DNA from: an uncultured Faecalibacterium sp.
Lineage (GTDB): Bacteria; Bacillota; Clostridia; Oscillospirales; Ruminococcaceae
Length of the DNA: 64,000 nt
Direction: 5' to 3'
Assembly: GCA_937907025.1 (NCBI GenBank)
Contig: CALESJ010000053.1
Span: 1-64,000, forward strand
Within the stretch, counting starts at the first letter, position 1. Each line of letters opens with the position of its first letter. A program made the translations under genes and the position numbers. The notes under the pieces were generated by a model that did no database searches, was not told the origin of the DNA, and was given only the letters and a program-made list of their open reading frames with translations. Below, piece after piece: positions 9,734 to 17,675 of the stretch.

Positions 9734-9762
9734 GCGTCCCGGTGTATGCCGGGACGTTTTTT
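9734..9762 (+). terminator. Terminator of the DUF815-type ATPase gene
   Basis: CGTCCCGG-TGTATG-CCGGGACG is followed by six T residues, 16 bp after the stop codon. Confidence 0.92.
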
Positions 9763-9778
9763 GTTGGGTGGTTCCTGT

Positions 9779-10273
9779 GCCTCCCCTGTGTAAGGGGAGG
9801 TGGGGCCTTTCTCCTCCTCTGAGCCTCCCCTGTGTAAGGGGAGGTGGGGCGCAGCCCCGGAGGGGTTGATTTACCCCGTTGCCACCGGGGTGACGGCTGC
9901 TTGCCGGATGCCCCTTCCTTTTGTGACCAAAAGGAAGCGAAAAGTCCCACCGTTTCGAGGCGGTGGACGCCGACCAGGGCTGCGGCCCTGGACCCGGGGA
10001 TGCGGCCACCTTACGACGGCCTTCTCACCGGCTGGGGCCGGTGAGCAAGGAATGGATTTAAAACCATTGCCCGGCAGCAACTGCTTTCCGTAAAGCCTCC
10101 CCTGTGTAAGGGGAGGTGCCGCACAGCGGCGGTAGGGTTGTGAACCTTGCCTTATCTCCCGTTTGCGGGTCACAACAGAGGCTTTCCAATCCCTCAGTCG
10201 CCTTTGGCGCCAGCTCCCTTTACACAAGGGAGCCGCTCTCTACTCCCGGAGCCTCCCCTGTGGTTGGGGAGCC
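9779..10273. repeat. Repeat cluster: family 1 fragments, family 2 copy B and one full family 1 unit
   Basis: This gene-free stretch holds a solo family 1 left arm at 9779-9808 and a left half at 9823-9870 that runs into family 2 copy B (about 9877-10063). A full family 1 unit follows at about 10095-10234. A further short arm at 10251-10273 forms a hairpin followed by six T residues on the plus strand. Copy B matches copy A closely but has four T and four A where copy A has five of each in the CTTCC hairpin. The cluster lies between two converging genes. Confidence 0.8.
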
Positions 10274-10282
10274 TTTTTTCTT

Positions 10283-11488
10283 TTACGTCCTCTCCCCCAC
10301 CAGTTCAAACCCTTCCTCCCGCAATCGGGCCTTGATCTGTTCGATCTGGGCCGCGTCGCGGGTTTCCAGGCCCAGGCGGAGGAAGCAGCTGGTGATGGCC
10401 ATATTGGTATCGCCCCGGTCGTGGTGGACCGACACGATATTGGCGCCGCAGGCGGACACAATATCCGACACCCGCAGCAGCTGGCCGGGCTTGTCTTCCA
10501 GGGCAATCATCAGGCTGGCGTTGCGCCCGCTCATGATCAGGCCGCGGGTGATGACCCGGGACAGAATGTTCACGTCAATGTTGCCGCCGGACACCAGGCA
10601 CACCGTCTTTTTGCCCGCGATGGGCAGCTTGCCGAACAAGGCGGCGGCCACCGGGGTGGCCCCGGCGCCTTCGGCCACCAGCTTCTGGTTTTCCATCAGG
10701 GCCAGAATGGCGGCGGCGATCTCGTCCTCGCTCACCGTGACGATGTCGTCCACATATTTCCGGATCAGCTCGAAGGTTTTCTCGCCGGGGGTCTTGACCG
10801 CAATGCCGTCGGCAAAGGTGTCCACCCGGTCCAGCGTTTCATACACCCCATCGTGGAAGGCCCGGCACATGCTGGCCGCTCCGGCCGCCTGCACACCGTA
10901 GATTTTCACGTCCGGGCGCAGGCTTTTCACCGCCATGGCCACACCGGCGATCAGGCCGCCGCCCCCGATGGGCACGATAATGGCTTCCACATCCGGCAGC
11001 TGGTCCAGAATCTCCAGCCCGATGCTGCCCTGCCCCGCCATGACCAGCTCATCATCATACGGGTGTATGAAGGTCATGCCGGTTTCTTTTTGCATCTCCA
11101 CCGCCCGGTCGTGGGCGTCGTCGTAGGTGCCCTTGACCAGTTCCACCCGGGCGCCCAGCCGCTTGGTGCTCTCCACCTTCATAATGGGCGCGCCGTCCGG
11201 CATGCACACCACGCTGGGAATCCCCAGCCGGGTGGCGGCCAGGGCCACGCCCTGGGCGTGGTTGCCCGCCGAACAGGCAATGACGCCGTGGGCGCGCTCT
11301 TCCTCGGTGAGCTGGCTGATTTTGTAGTAGGCGCCCCGCAGCTTGAAGCTGCCGGTGACCTGCAGGTTTTCGGTCTTCAGATACAGATCACTGTCGCTGT
11401 GCAGGCGTTCGGCCGCAATCAGGTCGGTGCGGCGGGCCACATCCCGCAATACAAAGGCGGCGTGATAGATCTTGTCGAGCGTGAGCAT
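10283..11488 (-). CDS. ilvA: Threonine ammonia-lyase (threonine dehydratase)
   Basis: A PLP enzyme that deaminates threonine to 2-oxobutyrate, the isoleucine precursor used by IlvB. GSFKLRGA holds the PLP lysine (K49), and IPIGGGGLIAGVA is the phosphate-binding glycine loop. A single C-terminal ACT domain spans about residues 325-401. At 401 residues it is the short one-ACT form, usually less tightly isoleucine-inhibited than the two-ACT form; such enzymes can be catabolic or biosynthetic. The start ATG follows GGAAGGGAAG. It has its own promoter and is not part of ilvBNCD. Confidence 0.93.
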   Translation of the reverse strand: MLTLDKIYHAAFVLRDVARRTDLIAAERLHSDSDLYLKTENLQVTGSFKLRGAYYKISQLTEEERAHGVIACSAGNHAQGVALAATRLGIPSVVCMPDGAPIMKVESTKRLGARVELVKGTYDDAHDRAVEMQKETGMTFIHPYDDELVMAGQGSIGLEILDQLPDVEAIIVPIGGGGLIAGVAMAVKSLRPDVKIYGVQAAGAASMCRAFHDGVYETLDRVDTFADGIAVKTPGEKTFELIRKYVDDIVTVSEDEIAAAILALMENQKLVAEGAGATPVAAALFGKLPIAGKKTVCLVSGGNIDVNILSRVITRGLIMSGRNASLMIALEDKPGQLLRVSDIVSACGANIVSVHHDRGDTNMAITSCFLRLGLETRDAAQIEQIKARLREEGFELVGERT

Positions 11489-11535
11489 AGACGGTCTTCC
11501 CTTCCTTGGGTGTTGTCCGGCGCCCCCTGGGGGTG

Positions 11536-11570
11536 CGAAAGCGGCCCGGCAGGCTGCCGGGCCGCTTTCG
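11536..11570. promoter_or_regulatory. Perfect 16-bp GC-rich hairpin in the ilvA leader
   Basis: CGAAAGCGGCCCGGCA and its exact complement flank a GGC loop. The hairpin lies between the ilvA promoter and start codon, 48 bp before the ATG. No T-run follows on either strand, so it is not a normal terminator. It could be an RNA stabiliser, an attenuator or a protein site; no T-box core was seen here. Confidence 0.6.
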
Positions 11571-11605
11571 TGCTTCTTCCTTGAAGCGTCGAGCGTATGA
11601 GCATG

Positions 11606-11634
11606 ATTATAGTTGAACGCAATTGATTTGTAAA
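11606..11634 (-). promoter_or_regulatory. ilvA promoter with overlapping inverted repeat
   Basis: On the minus strand, -35 TTTACA and -10 TATAAT are separated by 17 bp. A perfect inverted repeat AGTGAAT-TCT-ATTCACT (11634-11650) touches the upstream edge of the -35, where an activator or repressor could bind. Confidence 0.8.
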
Positions 11635-11793
11635 GTGAATTCTATTCACTATGTACGCATACCGCGTGCAGACGTACAAAAAACGCTTTTCTTTTTGTAT
11701 AACCCGCCCAAAGCCCTTTTTTCTTTTCCGCAGAGCCTCCTGCTTTTGTGCTTGTACGACAAACCAGACAAAAAAACAGCTCCATTCTTGTGC

Positions 11794-11846
11794 TTGTATA
11801 CACTTTTGCGCCGCCCGACTTTCGTTTATAATAAGATTGTATACAA
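11794..11846 (+). promoter_or_regulatory. kduI-kduD promoter with paired GTATAC operators
   Basis: A consensus -10 TATAAT lies at 11827-11832 with a weak -35 (TTTGCG, 16 bp spacing). A perfect palindrome TTGTATACAA at 11837-11846 and a near-copy TTGTATACAC at 11794-11803 bracket it, 43 bp apart (about four helical turns). GTATAC-centred palindromes are typical of FadR-subfamily GntR regulators, including those of uronate genes. The actual regulator is not identified. Confidence 0.65.
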
Positions 11847-11908
11847 GGTCAGGACGCCGCTGCGCCCCGCACCCGAAAAACCGCATATCACAGGGAGGTC
11901 TTTGCCGC

Positions 11909-12754
11909 ATGGATATCCGTTATTCCTGCAACCAGCGCGATTTTAAGCGCTATACCACCGAAGAGACCCGCAACGAGTTCCTGATCACCGGCCTGTACAA
12001 GGCCGACGAAGTCGTCGCCGTCTACTCTCATGTTGACCGCATGGTCACCCTGGGCTGCATGCCCGTGCATGAGGAAGTGTCCATCGACAAGGGCATCGAC
12101 GTCTGGGCCAACTTCGGCACCCATTATTTCCTGGAACGCCGCGAGATCGGCATGTTCAACATCGGCGAAGGCGCCGGCATCGTGACCGCCGACGGCGTGG
12201 AATATCCGATGAACTACAAGGACTGCCTGTACATCACCCAGGGCACCAAGGAAGTCACCTTCAAGAGCGTTGACCCCGAAAAGCCCGCCAAGTTCTACAT
12301 GGTGTCTGCTCCGGCCCATTGCCGGTATGAAACCAAGCTCATCACCATTGAGGAAGCTGCCAAGCGTCCTCTGGGCAGCTTGGAAACCTGCAACAAGCGC
12401 ACCATCAACCAGTTCATCCATCCCAGCGTGCTGAAGACCTGCCAGCTGTCCATGGGCATGACCTGCCTGGAGCCCGGCAGCAACTGGAACACCATGCCCA
12501 GCCACACCCATGAGCGCCGCATGGAGATCTACACCTACTTCGAGATTCCCGAAGGCCAGGCTGTCTTCCACATGATGGGCGAACCCACCGAAACCCGTCA
12601 CATCCTGATGCACAACTATGACGCGGTCATCAGCCCGTCCTGGAGCATCCACAGCGGCGTGGGCACTTCCAACTACACCTTCATCTGGGCCATGGGCGGC
12701 GAGAACATGGAGTTTGACGACATGGACAACATCGCCACCACCGACCTGCGCTGA
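11909..12754 (+). CDS. kduI: 4-deoxy-L-threo-5-hexulose-uronate ketol-isomerase
   Basis: KduI isomerises the open-chain 5-keto-4-deoxyuronate from unsaturated galacturonate or glucuronate to 3-deoxy-D-glycero-2,5-hexodiulosonate. At 281 residues it has the family length. The double cupin fold is indicated by TMPSHTHERRMEIYTYFE, with the His/His/Glu zinc ligands, followed by WSIHSGVGT. The ATG nine codons from the KRYT motif follows GGGAGG; the longer open frame upstream is AT-rich promoter DNA. kduD follows after 77 bp. C-ending codons suggest high expression when induced. Confidence 0.97.
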   Translation: MDIRYSCNQRDFKRYTTEETRNEFLITGLYKADEVVAVYSHVDRMVTLGCMPVHEEVSIDKGIDVWANFGTHYFLERREIGMFNIGEGAGIVTADGVEYPMNYKDCLYITQGTKEVTFKSVDPEKPAKFYMVSAPAHCRYETKLITIEEAAKRPLGSLETCNKRTINQFIHPSVLKTCQLSMGMTCLEPGSNWNTMPSHTHERRMEIYTYFEIPEGQAVFHMMGEPTETRHILMHNYDAVISPSWSIHSGVGTSNYTFIWAMGGENMEFDDMDNIATTDLR

Positions 12755-12831
12755 TTTTTCCGTACTTTCAGGTTCCCGGCGTCCTTTGCGGCGCCTTGAA
12801 TACAATGCAACAAACAATGGGAGGTTTTAAC

Positions 12832-13641
12832 ATGTCTGTTTGCACCCCGAAATCTTTTGATCTGACCGGCAAGGTTGCCCTGATCACCGGCGCTTCCTAC
12901 GGCATCGGCTTCGCTATCGCCACCGCTATGGCCAACTGCGGCGCCACCATCGTCTTCAACGACATCAAGCAGGAACTGGTCGACAAGGGCCTGGCCGCTT
13001 ATAAAGAAGCCGGCATCAACGCTCACGGCTATGTCTGCGACGTTACCGACGAAGACGCTGTCAACGCTTTCATCAAGCAGGTCACCGAGGAAGTCGGCCA
13101 CATCAACATCCTGGTCAACAACGCCGGTATCATCAAGCGCATCCCCATGTGCGAAATGAGCGCTGCTCAGTTCCGTCAGGTCATCGACGTTGACCTGAAC
13201 GCTCCGTTCATCGTTTCCAAGGCTGTCATCCCCGATATGATCGAGCAGGGCGGCGGCAAGATCATCAACATCTGCTCCATGATGAGCGAGCTGGGCCGCG
13301 AAACCGTTTCCGCCTACGCTGCTGCCAAGGGCGGCCTGAAGATGCTGACCAAGAACATTGCTTCTGAGTACGGCCAGTACAACATCCAGTGCAACGGCAT
13401 CGGACCTGGCTACATTGCCACTCCGCAGACCGCTCCGCTGCGTGAGATCCAGCCCGACGGTTCTCGTCATCCCTTCGACCAGTTCATCGTTGCCAAGACT
13501 CCGGCCGGCCGCTGGGGCGAAGCCGAAGACCTGGGCGGCCCCGCCGTCTTCCTGGCTTCCGATGCTTCCAACTTCGTCAACGGTCTGGTCCTGTATGTCG
13601 ACGGCGGCATCCTGGCCTACATCGGCAAGCAGCCCGGCTGA
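12832..13641 (+). CDS. kduD: 2-dehydro-3-deoxy-D-gluconate 5-dehydrogenase (KduD-type SDR)
   Basis: KduD reduces the diketo product of KduI to 2-keto-3-deoxygluconate with NAD(P)H. It is a classical short-chain dehydrogenase of 269 residues: cofactor motif TGASYGIG near the N-terminus, NNAG near residue 90, and a catalytic Ser/Tyr/Lys set in ICSMMSE and YAAAKGG. The ATG follows GGGAGG at 8-bp spacing. Pairing with kduI supports the assignment over gluconate 5-dehydrogenase, a close homologue. No KDG kinase or aldolase lies nearby. Confidence 0.9.
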   Translation: MSVCTPKSFDLTGKVALITGASYGIGFAIATAMANCGATIVFNDIKQELVDKGLAAYKEAGINAHGYVCDVTDEDAVNAFIKQVTEEVGHINILVNNAGIIKRIPMCEMSAAQFRQVIDVDLNAPFIVSKAVIPDMIEQGGGKIINICSMMSELGRETVSAYAAAKGGLKMLTKNIASEYGQYNIQCNGIGPGYIATPQTAPLREIQPDGSRHPFDQFIVAKTPAGRWGEAEDLGGPAVFLASDASNFVNGLVLYVDGGILAYIGKQPG

Positions 13642-13667
13642 TCTGCCCTCTCAATTTCTGTCTGACA

Positions 13668-13706
13668 CAAAAAGAGCCGTTCCCCGCCGGGAACGGCTCT
13701 TTTTTC
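13668..13706. terminator. Bidirectional terminator between kduD and the sigma-factor pair
   Basis: AAAAAGAGCCGTTCCC-CGCC-GGGAACGGCTCTTTTTT is a perfect stem with A- and T-runs on its outer sides. It can end both kduD and the converging minus-strand gene. Confidence 0.93.
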
Positions 13707-13726
13707 TGTGCGTTTATGTGCGGGCG

Positions 13727-14353
13727 TCACCGCAGATTCTGCAAAATCACACACACATCCTCCGGGTCCACCCCCACATAACTGGCTTCATAGTAGCAAT
13801 CGGCCGCAGGGTATACCACCGTGCTGCCCTCCAGCAGGGCCTCCGGGGTCAGGTCGTCGGGGCTGTCCAGCACCACATACTCCGCCATCACCCGTTCCAC
13901 CGGGTCCAGGTCAGCCGGTACTGTCCCGCCCACCTTCTCGATCTTGTACCCCTGCCTGCAGTCCAGAGCATACTTGATCACCGTCAGCTCTGCGTCCGGG
14001 TCCGGGGTCGAGATGGTCACGGCAGCCCAGCGGTCCCCGGGGTCCGAGCGGCTCTCCACGATGGCGTACCCTTCCGGCAGGCCGGAAACCTCGATGCCGG
14101 TCACGGCGGGGGCGGTTTCGCCGGTATCTTCGGCTTTCAGGGAGAAGGTATCCCGCCCGGTGCGGGCCAGCTCCAGCCGGGGCCATGCCGCCGCCACCCC
14201 CAGGGCCAGCAGCGCGGCACAGACCGCTGCGATGAGCACCGTGCGCAGCGGCCGGCCGGGGCGGCGGACCGTCAGCCCGGCGGCGGCTGTTTCGGCCTGG
14301 TTTTCACGGATGCAGGCGGTTTCCAGCAACCGGTCAAATTCATGGTCTGTCAT
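13727..14353 (-). CDS. Putative membrane-bound anti-sigma factor or sigma-linked sensor
   Basis: A 208-residue protein starting inside the sigma-factor gene (14-bp overlap), implying translational coupling. An N-terminal cytosolic stretch of about 35 residues is followed by one membrane segment (about 37-57, RTVLIAAVCAALLALGVAAAW) and an extracytoplasmic domain of about 150 residues with a Cys pair. The position and topology fit an anti-sigma factor that holds the ECF sigma at the membrane. The short N-terminal part lacks an obvious HxxxCxxC zinc anti-sigma motif, so the role rests on context. Confidence 0.6.
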   Translation of the reverse strand: MTDHEFDRLLETACIRENQAETAAAGLTVRRPGRPLRTVLIAAVCAALLALGVAAAWPRLELARTGRDTFSLKAEDTGETAPAVTGIEVSGLPEGYAIVESRSDPGDRWAAVTISTPDPDAELTVIKYALDCRQGYKIEKVGGTVPADLDPVERVMAEYVVLDSPDDLTPEALLEGSTVVYPAADCYYEASYVGVDPEDVCVILQNLR

Positions 14354-14888
14354 CGTATCCCTCCTGTTCCAGCAGTTTCCGCAGCCGATTCCGGGCCCGG
14401 TGGGCCCGCTGGCGCACCGCCTCTTCACTGATGCCCAGCACCGCGGCGGTTTCGGCGGCGGAGAATCCCTGCACATACTGCAAAGGCAGCACATCGTGGT
14501 CGGCGGCCGGCAGCGCCCGCAATCCCCGGCGCAGCGCCGCCACCGCCGCGGCCTGCTCGGTCTGTTCGGCGGGGCCGGGGGCCGGGTCGGGCAGGGCCGC
14601 CCAGCCTTCCCCCGGCAGGGTCTGTTCCCGGCGGCCCCGGCGCAGGTTGCGGGCGGCATTGCGCACCGTCACCAGCAGCAGCCCCCGCAGACGGTCCGGG
14701 TCGGAAACATCCATGCGCTCCCGCACCCCGGGGGTATTCAGCCGCAGCCAGGCTTCCTGCACGGCATCCTGGGCCAGCGCCCGGTCCCCGTCCAGCACCG
14801 CGGCGGCCACCGCACACAGGCGGTGGTAATATTGATGATACGCCCGGGCCAGTGTCTTCTCTTGCCCGTTGCGGTCCAACAGCGGCAT
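14340..14888 (-). CDS. ECF-type RNA polymerase sigma factor
   Basis: A 182-residue sigma-70 family protein. The region 2 core LAQDAVQEAWLRLN falls near residues 38-51. The region 4 helix-turn-helix GFSAAETAAVLGISEEAVRQRAHRARNRL is at the C-terminus, as in ECF factors that recognise their own promoters. Between them is an Arg/Pro/Gly-rich linker. The ATG follows AAGGAGGGCGG. The coupled membrane protein downstream is the likely regulator. The stimulus and regulon cannot be told from this window. Confidence 0.88.
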   Translation of the reverse strand: MPLLDRNGQEKTLARAYHQYYHRLCAVAAAVLDGDRALAQDAVQEAWLRLNTPGVRERMDVSDPDRLRGLLLVTVRNAARNLRRGRREQTLPGEGWAALPDPAPGPAEQTEQAAAVAALRRGLRALPAADHDVLPLQYVQGFSAAETAAVLGISEEAVRQRAHRARNRLRKLLEQEGYDDRP

Positions 14889-14980
14889 GGTCCGCCCTCC
14901 TTCGTTCCGGATTTGAGGTTCCTCACTTCCTGTACACCCGAAAATTCCCTTTCGTGACAGGGTCCCGCTGCTTTTTTTGC

Positions 14981-15027
14981 AAAAAACGGCCGCCTTCCGC
15001 GGGCAGAACCACGGAAAGCGGCCGTTT
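14981..15027 (-). terminator. Terminator of the aminotransferase gene
   Basis: On the minus strand AACGGCCGCTTTCCG pairs with a GCGGAAGGCGGCCGTT arm and is followed by TTTTTT, about 20 bp after the stop codon. Confidence 0.88.
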
Positions 15028-15043
15028 GATGTGTATGTAAGGG

Positions 15044-16234
15044 TCAGTCCTTCTCGGTGAGGATGCCGCTGTCCGCGATGGCCTGCACCGCCTGGCGGAT
15101 GACCTCCTCGGTCAGGGTCAGGGCGAAGCGGACGTATCCTTCACCCGAAGGCCCGAAGCTGGAACCCGGGGTGCAAATGACGCCGGCCTCCTGGATGAGG
15201 GCCATGCAGAAGTCCATGCTGTTGGTCCAGCCCTTGGGCAGGGGCGCCCAGACGAACATGCTGCCGTGGCTGTCCGGCACCGGCCAGCCGATGGCGCGCA
15301 GACCGCCGCACAGGGCATCCCGCCGGGCCTGGTAGATACCGCACTGGGCACGCACGCTGTCCAGCGGGCCTTCCAGAGCAGCGATGGCCGCTTTCTGGAT
15401 GGGGAAGAACATGCCGAAGTCGATCTGGGTGCGCAGCTTCTTGCAGGCAGCCACCACGTCGGGACGGCCCACCAGGAAGCTGATGCGGGCACCGGTGACG
15501 TTGAAGCTCTTGCTCAGGGAGAAGAACTCCACCGCCACGTCCTCGGCACCGGGGGTGTTGAAGACGCTGTGCCCCACCGCGCCGTCGAAGATGATGTCGC
15601 TGTACGCGTTGTCGTGCACCAGCAAAATGTGGTAGGTACGGCAGAAATCCACAATTTCCTGATACAGTTCCGGGGTGCCGATGCTGCCCACCGGGTTGGC
15701 CGGCAGGGACACGATCATCAGCTTGGCCTTGCGGGCCACCTCCTCGGGGATGCTGTGCACATCGGGCAGGAAGTTGTTTTCCGCCGTCAGGTGATAGAAC
15801 CAGGGCTCGCCGCCGCCCAGCCGCATACCGGTCATGAACACCGGATAGCAGGGGTCGGGCAGCAGCACGGTGTCGCCGTCATTGAGCAAGGCCAGGCCCA
15901 GGTGGCCGATGCCGTCCTGGCTGCCGGAAAAGCTCATCACCTTGTCCGGGGTGATGTTTTTCACGCCGAAGCGCCGCTCATAGTAATGGCCCACGGCCTC
16001 CAGCATTTCCGGCAGGTCCCGCAACGAGTACTTCCAGTTTTCGTCCTGGGCGGCAGCATCCAGCAGCGCCTGCTTGATGTGGGGCGCAGGCGCAAAGTCC
16101 GGCGTGCCCACCGAAAGGTTGTACAGCGTGCGGCCCTCGGCCTCCAGCGCGATCTTTTTATCGTTCAGTGCCGCAAAGATCTCCGGCCCGAACAGGTCCA
16201 GTCGCTTCGAAAATTCCATCTTCTCGGACCCCAT
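15044..16234 (-). CDS. PLP-dependent class I/II aminotransferase
   Basis: A 396-residue fold-type I aminotransferase. NLSVGTPDF is the usual N-terminal substrate-side motif, SLPANPVG the central Asn-Pro block, and SLSKSFNVTGARISFLVG holds the PLP-binding lysine. The C-terminal VRFAL carries the Arg that binds the substrate carboxylate. Relatives include LL-diaminopimelate, alanine and aspartate aminotransferases; I cannot choose among them. GAGGGGG lies nine bases before the selected ATG; other in-frame starts have worse spacing. It is monocistronic with its own promoter and terminator. Confidence 0.85.
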   Translation of the reverse strand: MGSEKMEFSKRLDLFGPEIFAALNDKKIALEAEGRTLYNLSVGTPDFAPAPHIKQALLDAAAQDENWKYSLRDLPEMLEAVGHYYERRFGVKNITPDKVMSFSGSQDGIGHLGLALLNDGDTVLLPDPCYPVFMTGMRLGGGEPWFYHLTAENNFLPDVHSIPEEVARKAKLMIVSLPANPVGSIGTPELYQEIVDFCRTYHILLVHDNAYSDIIFDGAVGHSVFNTPGAEDVAVEFFSLSKSFNVTGARISFLVGRPDVVAACKKLRTQIDFGMFFPIQKAAIAALEGPLDSVRAQCGIYQARRDALCGGLRAIGWPVPDSHGSMFVWAPLPKGWTNSMDFCMALIQEAGVICTPGSSFGPSGEGYVRFALTLTEEVIRQAVQAIADSGILTEKD

Positions 16235-16285
16235 TGCAAAAAGCCCCCTCATTGCCTTTTCTTGGTAAATATAGTCGATTGTTTT

Positions 16286-16314
16286 ATTGTAGCACTGTCA
16301 TCCCCGCCATGCAA
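16286..16314 (-). promoter_or_regulatory. Promoter of the aminotransferase gene
   Basis: On the minus strand, -35 TTGCAT and -10 TACAAT are separated by 17 bp, about 50 bp before the start codon. Confidence 0.72.
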
Positions 16315-16346
16315 GGGCGCGGGTAGGCAGAGGCGGTCATCCGTGG

Positions 16347-16352
16347 TATAAT
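16347..16352 (+). promoter_or_regulatory. Probable -10 element of the rnz-sbcCD operon
   Basis: A consensus TATAAT lies about 35 bp before the rnz start. The expected -35 position has only a poor match (TAGGCA), so the promoter is weak or regulated. Confidence 0.5.
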
Positions 16353-16386
16353 AAAGTACAATTGTAAAAATGGGGAGGTGTTTGCC

Positions 16387-17304
16387 GTGGTGGATGTCAT
16401 CCTGCTGGGTTCCGGGGCCACAAGGCCCCTGCCCGACCGCGCCCTGGCGGCTTTGTGGCTGCAGGTGGGCGGCCGCGGCCTGCTGTTTGACTGCGGGGAG
16501 GGCACCCAGGTATCGGCCCAGCGGTACGGGGCCAGCTTATACAAGCTGGATACCCTGCTGCTCACCCACTACCACGGGGACCATCTCTTCGGCCTGCCGG
16601 GGCTGCTGCAGTCCATGGCGGCCCTGGGCCGCACCGAGCCGGTGACCGTGGCCGGACCGCCGGGTCTGGACGCCGTGCTGGACGCCGTGCTGGCGCTGGC
16701 GGGGCCGCTGCCCTTTGCCCTGGCCCGCCATACTTTTGCCGACTGCCGGGGCACCCTGGCACTGCCGGGCGGGGCTGTCATCACCGCCTTTCCCGCCGAC
16801 CACCGGGTCCCCTGCTGCCTGTATCGCTACACCTTGCCCCGGGCCGGGCGTTTCCTGCCCGAAAAGGCCCAAGCCCTGGGCATCCCGGTATCCCTCTGGC
16901 GTGCCTTGCAGGCGGGACAGCCCACCGGGGGCTTTACCCCCGACCAGGTGCTGGGCCCCGCCCGCCGGGGGCTGTGCATCGTCTACGCCACCGACACCGG
17001 CCCCACCGCCGAACTGGCCGCCATGGCCCGGGACGCCGACCTGCTGTGCATGGACGCCACCTACGCCGACGACGCCGACACCCCCAAGGCCCGGCTGTAC
17101 GGCCACGCCACCTGTGCCGAGGCCGGGGCCCTGGCTGCCGAAGCCGGGGTGCGGCGGCTGTGGCTGACCCATTACAGCGCCGCCGTCACCGACACAGCCC
17201 CGGGGCTGGCCGCCGCCCGGGCGAAGTATCCCGCCGCGGAAGCCGGGTTTGACGGCAAGCGGCTGACCATTCCCTTTGATGATTCCCGAAAGGACGCTCC
17301 ATGA
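16387..17304 (+). CDS. rnz: Ribonuclease Z (tRNA 3' endonuclease)
   Basis: RNase Z cleaves the 3' trailer of precursor tRNAs. The metallo-beta-lactamase zinc motif THYHGDH is at about residues 60-66, with FDCGEGTQ before it. The later YATDTGPT and GHATCAEAG plus LTHYS give the remaining ligands; the exosite region lies between. At 305 residues it is a typical short RNase Z. The start is a GTG eight bases after GGGGAGG; a GTG abutting the ribosome site is unlikely. It is first in a six-gene operon, and its stop overlaps the next start. Confidence 0.92.
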   Translation: MVDVILLGSGATRPLPDRALAALWLQVGGRGLLFDCGEGTQVSAQRYGASLYKLDTLLLTHYHGDHLFGLPGLLQSMAALGRTEPVTVAGPPGLDAVLDAVLALAGPLPFALARHTFADCRGTLALPGGAVITAFPADHRVPCCLYRYTLPRAGRFLPEKAQALGIPVSLWRALQAGQPTGGFTPDQVLGPARRGLCIVYATDTGPTAELAAMARDADLLCMDATYADDADTPKARLYGHATCAEAGALAAEAGVRRLWLTHYSAAVTDTAPGLAAARAKYPAAEAGFDGKRLTIPFDDSRKDAP

Positions 17305-17651
17305 AATCCACCACCAAACAAAATCTGATTTTTCTTCTTGTGGTGCTGGCCGTCATCGGCGGGCTGCTGATCTGGCGGCACACCGCCCTGCACACCGGCG
17401 GCGCCGGCACCGAAGCCGTGCTCCAGTACGGCGACCCAACCCAGGAGATGCGCATCCCGCTGGACAAGGACGCCGTCTATGACGTGGACACCGGCTTTTA
17501 CACCATCCATTTGCAGGTGAAGGACGGGGGCATTGCCTTTATTGACAGCCCCTGCCCCGACCACCTGTGTGAAGGCTTCGGCACCCTGCGCAAGGTGGGG
17601 GACTGGGCGGCGTGCATGCCCGCCCGGGCCAGCCTGAGCATTGTTGACTGA
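17301..17651 (+). CDS. NusG domain II-containing membrane protein
   Basis: A 116-residue protein with one N-terminal membrane helix (about 9-26) and an extracytoplasmic domain resembling NusG_II. The segment SPCPDHLCEGFGTLRKVGDWAACMP has the conserved paired cysteines and the Asp-His of that family. Its function is not established; homologues are common in Firmicutes, often near redox or cofactor genes. It overlaps rnz by four bases (ATGA), so the two are translationally coupled. Nothing ties it mechanistically to the DNA repair genes downstream. Confidence 0.75.
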   Translation: MKSTTKQNLIFLLVVLAVIGGLLIWRHTALHTGGAGTEAVLQYGDPTQEMRIPLDKDAVYDVDTGFYTIHLQVKDGGIAFIDSPCPDHLCEGFGTLRKVGDWAACMPARASLSIVD

Positions 17652-17675
17652 CCACAACAACAGAAAGGACCATCC

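Noticed and set aside
10251..10277. Dedicated terminator for ilvA
   Set aside because: The T-run follows the stem on the plus strand, whereas ilvA reads on the minus strand. It is a solo family 1 arm; no clear ilvA terminator was found.
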